Assembly (NCBI RefSeq): GCF_009671205.1 | Contig: NZ_CP045309.1 | Location: forward strand, 3,782,001 to 3,846,000 | Direction: 5' to 3' | Source of the DNA: Micromonospora terminaliae | GTDB taxonomy: Bacteria; Actinomycetota; Actinomycetes; Mycobacteriales; Micromonosporaceae | DNA: 64,000 bases | In this document: positions 59,872 through 64,000 of the stretch, one piece after another | Layout of the letters: every line of letters starts with the position of its first letter | How positions within the stretch are numbered: position 1 is the first letter of the stretch | Notes under the pieces: model-generated | What the model was told of the DNA's origin: nothing | What the model saw: only the letters and a program-made list of their open reading frames with translations | Database searches by the model: none | Program-made: the position numbers and the translations under genes

Positions 59872-60196
59872 CCACACTCCCAGGTCTGCACCGCCATTCG
59901 ACCATGAACTACTAGGCACAACAAGTAAGGAGAGCTTCGCCCTTGCTTTATACAACATGATGTGCAAAGCTCTCGATGACCAGCTTCCAGGTCTGCAAAC
60001 CGCGAGCTGGTCGTTCCGTAGAACCACCCGGCCGACCACTCCCCCGGTAGTCGGCCGGGTGCCACCCCCTGCCTGCGGCCTAGCGCCGACGGCCCGTGAG
60101 CAGGCCCGGGACGGGTGCCGGGCTCCGGCCGACCACGCGCACACGGCCGTCCCCGCCCGTCTCGGCGCCGCACCCCGACAGGAGAGGCGGAGCAGC
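59872..60196. other. Gene-free AT-richer region with inverted and direct repeats
   Basis: This gap before the next small gene holds no convincing gene. CCAGGTCTGCA occurs twice as a direct repeat (59880-59890 and 59987-59997) bracketing the AT-richest stretch of the window's right half (CCCTTGCTTTATACAACATG). Inverted pairs are GAGAGCTT/AAGCTCTC (59930-59937, 59967-59974) and GACCAGCT/AGCTGGTC (59978 region, 60004 region). It probably contains the GntR promoter and operator. Confidence 0.55.
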
Positions 60197-60337
60197 GTGC
60201 GGTCAGTGGTCGGCCAACCGGTGGATGCGATGGAGAAGGTGCTCGGCGAGTTGCCGGTGCCGTGGTTCGTCACGGTGGAGGACGTCAAGCTCGCCATCCG
60301 GGCGATGCTGGTGCGCGTACCCGATCGGGGGCGCTGA
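60197..60337 (+). CDS. Small protein upstream of the 101-aa protein
   Basis: A 46-residue protein beginning MRSVVGQPVDAMEKVLGELP and continuing VPWFVTVEDVKLAIRAMLV. Its tail DRGR ends 2 nt before the next start codon. GGAGAGGCGGAG lies upstream of GTG 60197. It looks like a helical domain with a conserved WFVTVEDVKLAIR core. It is too short for assignment, but the tight spacing to the next gene supports it being real. Confidence 0.5.
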   Translation: MRSVVGQPVDAMEKVLGELPVPWFVTVEDVKLAIRAMLVRVPDRGR

Positions 60338-60339
60338 CG

Positions 60340-60645
60340 GTGTGGCCGCCGGTGGTGAGCGTCGCGCACCTGCCGCTGCGGCCGCTCTGGCTCTGCCGGG
60401 CCTGCGCCGCACCCTGGCCCTGTGCGCCGGCCCGACTCGCCCTGACCCGGGAGTACGCCGAGGACCGCGTGGCGCTGCTCATCTACCTCGGCGGGATGCT
60501 GCACGACGCGGCCGGGCAACTGCACACGCTGCACCCCGACGACGGGCCGGAGCCGGGACAACTCTTCAGGCGCTTCCTCGGCTGGGCGATCCCCCGTCGC
60601 ATCCACGGGACGGCCTGCAGGCCCGTCCCCGACGATCCGCGTTGA
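60340..60645 (+). CDS. Small Cys-containing actinomycete protein
   Basis: A 101-residue protein with a CxxC-like start (LCRACAAPWPCAPARLAL) followed by helices (EYAEDRVALLIYLGGMLHDAAGQL, QLFRRFLGWAIPRR). Micromonospora databases, as I recall, sometimes label such proteins flavin reductase, but no flavin reductase fold is visible. The WLCRACAxPWPC pattern could bind a metal. GTG 60340 starts 3 nt after the upstream small gene. They are likely one operon of unknown function. Confidence 0.6.
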   Translation: MWPPVVSVAHLPLRPLWLCRACAAPWPCAPARLALTREYAEDRVALLIYLGGMLHDAAGQLHTLHPDDGPEPGQLFRRFLGWAIPRRIHGTACRPVPDDPR

Positions 60646-60681
60646 CCGAGCCCGTGTCAGCCACGGAGCGTCGAACGCGCG

Positions 60682-60697
60682 TACGATCCGGACGATG
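60682..60697 (+). promoter_or_regulatory. Leaderless promoter of the DinB-like gene
   Basis: TACGAT at 60682-60687 is 7 nt before ATG 60695, with no ribosome-binding site. Confidence 0.6.
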
Positions 60698-61201
60698 ATC
60701 GATGAACGGTTCGCGCTCCCGGCCACCGTGGACGAACGGACGCTGCTGGAGGCCTTCCTGGACTTCCAGCGTGCAGCCCTGGTCCGCAAGTGCGCCGGGC
60801 TCACCGACGCCCAGCTGCGGCTGCGGCCGGTGCCCTCCTCCGGCCTGTCGCTCATCGGCCTGGTCCGGCACCTCGCCACCGTGGAGCGGTGGTATTTCCA
60901 GGCGGTGCTCGCCGGCGCCTTTCCCGGCGACCTCTTCGACCTCACCGACGACCCGGAGGCCCCGTTCACCGACGTCGCCGCGGCCACGGGTGCGGAGACC
61001 TTCGCGCTCTGGCGGGCGGAGGTGGCCGTCGCGCGACGGCTCACCGCCGAGCGCCCGCTGGACGCGGCCGGCCGCCAGCCCGTCACCGGCGCCACCTACT
61101 CGCTGCGCTGGATCCTCGCCCACATGATCGACGAGTACGCCCGCCACCTCGGGCACGCCGACATCCTGCGCGAGGCGATCGACGGCCAGACCGGGGAGTG
61201 A
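60695..61201 (+). CDS. DinB superfamily protein (DUF664)
   Basis: A 168-residue four-helix bundle with the metal-binding His pattern: LIGLVRHLATVERWYF, then LAHMIDEYARHLGHADILRE. DUF664 proteins belong to the DinB/mycothiol-dependent enzyme superfamily; some are mycothiol S-transferases, fitting an actinobacterium. The metal-binding His triad appears intact. Substrate unknown. Confidence 0.88.
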   Translation: MIDERFALPATVDERTLLEAFLDFQRAALVRKCAGLTDAQLRLRPVPSSGLSLIGLVRHLATVERWYFQAVLAGAFPGDLFDLTDDPEAPFTDVAAATGAETFALWRAEVAVARRLTAERPLDAAGRQPVTGATYSLRWILAHMIDEYARHLGHADILREAIDGQTGE

Positions 61202-61314
61202 ACATCTCCGCACGCCGGTAGCGCCGGGAAGGTCGGCGGGCAAGAGCCGCGAACGACGAGTGAGTGATTTCGCTCAACGCATCCGGATCGCCATCCGTAT
61301 CCGAAGATATGGAC

Positions 61315-62214
61315 ATGCGGATCCTCATGGCCGGAGTGTCCGGCTTCCTCGGCACCCGACTGGTCGACCGGCTCACCACCGACGGGCACCAGGTCACCCG
61401 CCTGGTCCGCCGCGCGCCGCGCACCCCCGACGAGCGGCAGTGGAACCCCTCCGCCGCCCAGCTCGACCCGCAGGTCGTGGCCGACGCCGACGCGGTGGTC
61501 AACCTGGCCGGCGCCGGGGTGGGCGACAAGCGCTGGAACGACGCGTACAAGGGTCTGATCCGGTCGAGCCGGGTGGACAGCACCACCACGCTCGCGATCA
61601 CCATCGCCGGGCTGCCCGCCGCCGACCGGCCCGCGGTGCTGGTCAACGCCTCCGCCGTCGGCTGGTACGGCAACACCGGCGACCGGACCGTCGAGGAGGA
61701 CGCGCCGGCCGGCGAGGGCTTCCTGGCGGACGTCTGCCGGGTCTGGGAGGCGGCCACCCGGCCGGCCGAGGACGCCGGGACCCGGGTGGTGCGGCTGCGC
61801 ACCGGGCTGCCGCTGCACCGCGACGGCGGCATGCTCAAGCCGCAGCTGCTGCCCTTCCGGCTGGGTGTCGGCGGCAAGCTGGGCAACGGCCGGCAGTGGC
61901 TGCCGTGGATCTCGCTGTACGACTGGCTGGACGCGGTGGCCTTCCTGCTGGCCCGCGACGACCTCGCCGGGCCGGTCAACGTGGTCGGCCCGGCGCCGGT
62001 CACCAACGCCGAGTTCACCCGGGAGCTGGCCCGCCAACTGCACCGGCCGGCGATCATGCCGATCCCCGCGCTGGCCCTGAAGGTCGCCCTCGGCGGCTTC
62101 GCCCACGAGGCGCTCACCAGCACCCGGGTCCTTCCCGGCGTGCTCGGCAAGGCCGGCTTCGCCTGGACCCACCCGGACCTGCCGGGCGCGCTGCGCGCCG
62201 CCCTCGCCGGGTGA
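61315..62214 (+). CDS. TIGR01777-family NAD(P)-dependent epimerase/SDR
   Basis: A 299-residue extended SDR. The dinucleotide motif is MAGVSGFLGTRLVDRL, and AVVNLAGAGVGDKRWNDAYK with LVNASAVGWYGNTGDRTVEE carries the catalytic Tyr and family signature. The C-terminal DUF1731 part ends with LPGVLGKAGFAWTHPDLPGAL. No substrate is established for this group. ATG 61315 has GAAGA 7 nt upstream; ATG 61309 is an alternative. Confidence 0.88.
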   Translation: MRILMAGVSGFLGTRLVDRLTTDGHQVTRLVRRAPRTPDERQWNPSAAQLDPQVVADADAVVNLAGAGVGDKRWNDAYKGLIRSSRVDSTTTLAITIAGLPAADRPAVLVNASAVGWYGNTGDRTVEEDAPAGEGFLADVCRVWEAATRPAEDAGTRVVRLRTGLPLHRDGGMLKPQLLPFRLGVGGKLGNGRQWLPWISLYDWLDAVAFLLARDDLAGPVNVVGPAPVTNAEFTRELARQLHRPAIMPIPALALKVALGGFAHEALTSTRVLPGVLGKAGFAWTHPDLPGALRAALAG

Positions 62215-62236
62215 GCCGGCGAGGGCGACGGCACGG

Positions 62237-63448
62237 TCAGCAGCCGATCACCCAGTAGGCGGGGCCCGTCTGCTTGAGGGTGCTCGTGTAGAAGGTGTTG
62301 TAGAGGCCCATCCGCTGGTTGCTGCCCAGCGCGTAGGCGTAGCCGCCGGACTGGTAGGCGCGGCCCGCCGTGACGTGCGCGTAGTTGCTGGCGGTCACGC
62401 AGACCGGCGCGGTGGTCGGGGTCGGGCTCGGGGTCGGCGACGCGGTCGCCGTCGGGGTCGGGGTGCCGCCACCCCCGTTGAGCCCGAAGAACAGCGCGTC
62501 CCGGTAGGTCGAGCAGATCGTGTCGAGGAAGTACGCCCCGGCGGTGCCGCACTGGTCGGCCGCCGAACCGGGGTCGACCGGCGTGCCGTGGCCCATGCCG
62601 GAGACCCGGTAGAGCCGCACCTGGTCGCTGCCGTAGACCTCCAGGCTGGTGCCGCCCGGCAACGAGGCGGTGCTGGTCGGGGTCTGCGAGACGCCCAGCA
62701 CGTTGGTCCACTGGTCCCGCGACTCGGCGGCGTTCAGCGGCGCGACGGTGGTGTCCGAGGTGCCGTGCCAGACGGCCACCCGGGGGCGCTTGCCGGTGTA
62801 GCCGGCGTACGCGTTGCGAACGAGGTCGCCCCACTGCGCCGGGGTCTTGTCGACGCCCGGGTTCATGCAGCTGAAGGCGTTGGTCGTGCTCGTGGCGCAG
62901 CGGTACGGGATGCCGGCGATGACGGAGCCGGCGGCGAAGACGTCCGGGTAGGTGGCGAGCATGACGGCGCTCATCGCCGCGCCGGCCGACAGGCCGCTGA
63001 CGTAGACCCGGCTGCCGTCGACGGAATAGTTGGCCTTGGCGTAGTCGACCATCTGCTTGATCGACAGCGCCTCGCCCTGGCCCCGGGCGGTGTCCCCGGT
63101 CTCGAACCAGTTGAAGCAGGAGTTGGCGTTGTTGGCCGAGGGCTGCTGCGGCACGATCAGCGCGAACTTCCACTGGTCGGCGTACTTCTGCCAGCCGGAG
63201 TTGGTGAAGTAGGTCGAGGCGTTCTGGGTGCAGCCGTGTAGCAGCACCACGGCCGGGGCGTTGGCCGGCAGGCCGTCGGGGCGGTAGGCGTACATGGCCA
63301 GGTTGCCGGGGTTCGAGCCGAAGCCGGTCACCTGGGTGAGCGCGGCGGCCTGCGCGGGCAGGGCGGCGACGAGGACGGCGGCCGCGGCCAGCACGACCCC
63401 GGCCGCCACCCCGGCCAGGCGGGTGAGAAGGGATGAGGAGCGGCGCAC
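62237..63448 (-). CDS. Secreted PHB depolymerase-family esterase with C-terminal accessory domain
   Basis: A 403-residue exported alpha/beta hydrolase of the LpqC/PhaZ-like esterase family. The signal peptide is residues 1 to about 36 (VLAAAAVLVAALPAQAAA). The nucleophile Ser is in VSGLSAGAAMS, with VVLLHGCTQNA forming the oxyanion region, VWHGTSDTTVAP the Asp region and SGMGHGTPVDP the His. A linker of PTPTATASPTPSPTPT leads to a C-terminal domain of about 55 residues with two Cys (PVCVTASNY ... WVIGC) that may bind a polymer. AGGAGG lies 5 nt before GTG 63448. Likely acts on extracellular polyesters, feruloyl or acetyl-xylan esters. Confidence 0.88.
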   Translation of the reverse strand: MRRSSSLLTRLAGVAAGVVLAAAAVLVAALPAQAAALTQVTGFGSNPGNLAMYAYRPDGLPANAPAVVLLHGCTQNASTYFTNSGWQKYADQWKFALIVPQQPSANNANSCFNWFETGDTARGQGEALSIKQMVDYAKANYSVDGSRVYVSGLSAGAAMSAVMLATYPDVFAAGSVIAGIPYRCATSTTNAFSCMNPGVDKTPAQWGDLVRNAYAGYTGKRPRVAVWHGTSDTTVAPLNAAESRDQWTNVLGVSQTPTSTASLPGGTSLEVYGSDQVRLYRVSGMGHGTPVDPGSAADQCGTAGAYFLDTICSTYRDALFFGLNGGGGTPTPTATASPTPSPTPTTAPVCVTASNYAHVTAGRAYQSGGYAYALGSNQRMGLYNTFYTSTLKQTGPAYWVIGC

Positions 63449-63624
63449 GGCGACCTCCTGACGGCGAATTGTGAACTGGGTCACCTTCGAGTTGCCGCGA
63501 CGTTACGTCCGCGTTTCACGCTCCCGGAATGGCCGCCGTTCACACATTCATGACCGCCGAAGTGTGCGGGAGGCTTCGGGCCACCCGGGTTTCGTGTCTG
63601 ACCGGCGTGTCCAGGTCCGGTTGG

Positions 63625-63640
63625 TAACGTCCGCTGCGTG
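63625..63640 (+). promoter_or_regulatory. Leaderless promoter of the final membrane protein gene
   Basis: TAACGT at 63625-63630 is 7 nt before GTG 63638. The 189 nt between this start and the divergent esterase gene hold both promoters; nothing else is seen there. Confidence 0.6.
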
Positions 63641-64000
63641 CCGTTCTCCCCGTCCCCGGTCACCGGCCCGTCGACCGCCGCCCGGAACCGGCGTGCCGAC
63701 CTCGTGCTGGTGCTCGCCGCGGTGGCCCTCGCCATCTGGGTGACGAGCGGGATGTGGCGGGACCCGAACACCCGCACGATCACCGTGAACTCCAGCGACC
63801 AGGCCCTCTTCGAGTGGCTGCTGGCCTTCGGCGGGCACGCCGTGACCCACGGGGAGAACCCGTTCTTCACCCACCTGATCAACGTCCCGGACGGGGTGAA
63901 CCTGGCGGTCAACACCTCGATCACCGCGTACGCGGTGGTCTTCGCGCCGCTGACGTACCTCATCGGGCCGCCGGCGACGTTCCTGGTGATCCTCACGCTC
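63638..64000 (+). CDS. Polytopic membrane protein, probable glycosyltransferase (truncated by window end)
   Basis: The first 121 residues of a protein that runs off the window. A short disordered start is followed by the helix ADLVLVLAAVALAIWVTSGM and the outer loop with NSSDQALFEWLLAFGGHAV, then VAPLTYLIGPPATFLVILTL-like helices. The DQxLFEWLL and ENPFFTHLINVPDGVNL patterns recall membrane GT-C glycosyltransferases common in actinobacteria, where the acidic residue in the first outer loop is catalytic. The rest is needed to be sure. Confidence 0.6.
   Translation, partial: MPFSPSPVTGPSTAARNRRADLVLVLAAVALAIWVTSGMWRDPNTRTITVNSSDQALFEWLLAFGGHAVTHGENPFFTHLINVPDGVNLAVNTSITAYAVVFAPLTYLIGPPATFLVILTL

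Noticed and set aside
1..64000. tRNA or rRNA genes and mobile-element genes
   Set aside because: No tRNA T-arm sequence with a matching acceptor stem, no rRNA-like stretch, and no transposase, integrase or phage protein was seen on either strand by eye. A covariance-model search would settle the tRNA question.

Overview
This 64-kb window is chromosomal DNA of a high-GC actinobacterium, most likely a Micromonospora-like member of the Micromonosporaceae. The base composition is very GC-rich with strong third-position bias. Marker genes point the same way: an actinobacterial bc1-aa3 respiratory branch (qcrCAB, ctaE, ctaC, ctaF), a PimB'-type mannosyltransferase, a GGCST-free murA of actinobacterial type, DUF3043, an LtrA protein and an F420-type LLM oxidoreductase. 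Several genes have a TANNNT hexamer 6-7 nt in front of the start codon, the usual signature of leaderless actinobacterial transcripts. I see no rRNA, tRNA, CRISPR array, phage, integrase or transposase.

Layout. 1-9.6 kb: end of a mannosyltransferase gene, an M48 membrane protease, a Cys-rich small protein, a coiled-coil/NYN RNase-like protein, a DEDDh exonuclease fused to UvrC-like GIY-YIG, an RshA-type (p)ppGpp enzyme, a Nudix hydrolase, a sugar nucleotidyltransferase and a stand-alone Lrp ligand-binding domain. 9.6-20 kb: a secreted DUF4142 protein and the respiratory cluster on the minus strand, split into qcrB-qcrA-qcrC-ctaE and ctaF-ctaC by a plus-strand block (CtaG-like protein, receiver protein, trpD, zinc-ribbon protein) and a 0.5-kb non-coding stretch with two large palindromes. 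20-29 kb: cysteine desulfurase and TusA, a small P-loop kinase, PfkB kinase, HesB/IscA protein, glycerate kinase, nadA, murA and DUF3043. 28.7-33 kb: AzlCD with a divergent XRE-cupin regulator, then an ABC-2 exporter of three genes. 33.2-38.6 kb: one 1800-residue protein, mostly low-complexity, ending in TPR-like and WG repeats. 38.7-53.8 kb: aldo/keto reductase, M50 protease with a coupled 66-aa protein, Ser/Thr kinase, cobU-cobT fusion plus cobS, a DUF2314-like protein, gcvT, pepA, lpdA and sucB. 53.8-64 kb: accessory-looking single genes (SDR, LtrA, hemerythrin plus AKR, LLM oxidoreductase, nucleotidyltransferase, mini-GntR, two small proteins, DinB, epimerase, secreted esterase) and the start of a membrane protein.

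How genes work together. The qcr/cta genes make the cytochrome bc1-aa3 supercomplex, but subunit I (ctaD) is not in the window. Desulfurase and TusA form a sulfur-relay pair; the HesB protein is a nearby Fe-S carrier. lpdA and sucB give E3 and E2 of the 2-oxoglutarate dehydrogenase system. CobU-CobT and CobS carry out the late steps of cobamide assembly.

Less ordinary things are the WG-repeat giant protein, three tiny Arg/Ser-rich ORFs that each end in a 4-nt overlap with the next gene's start, a four-copy repeat family placed just after stop codons, and an operator with phased CGAACA half-sites in the AzlC/XRE divergent region. I found no clearly new multi-gene system; most of the window is housekeeping. 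All functions are read from sequence motifs and family knowledge, without database searches.
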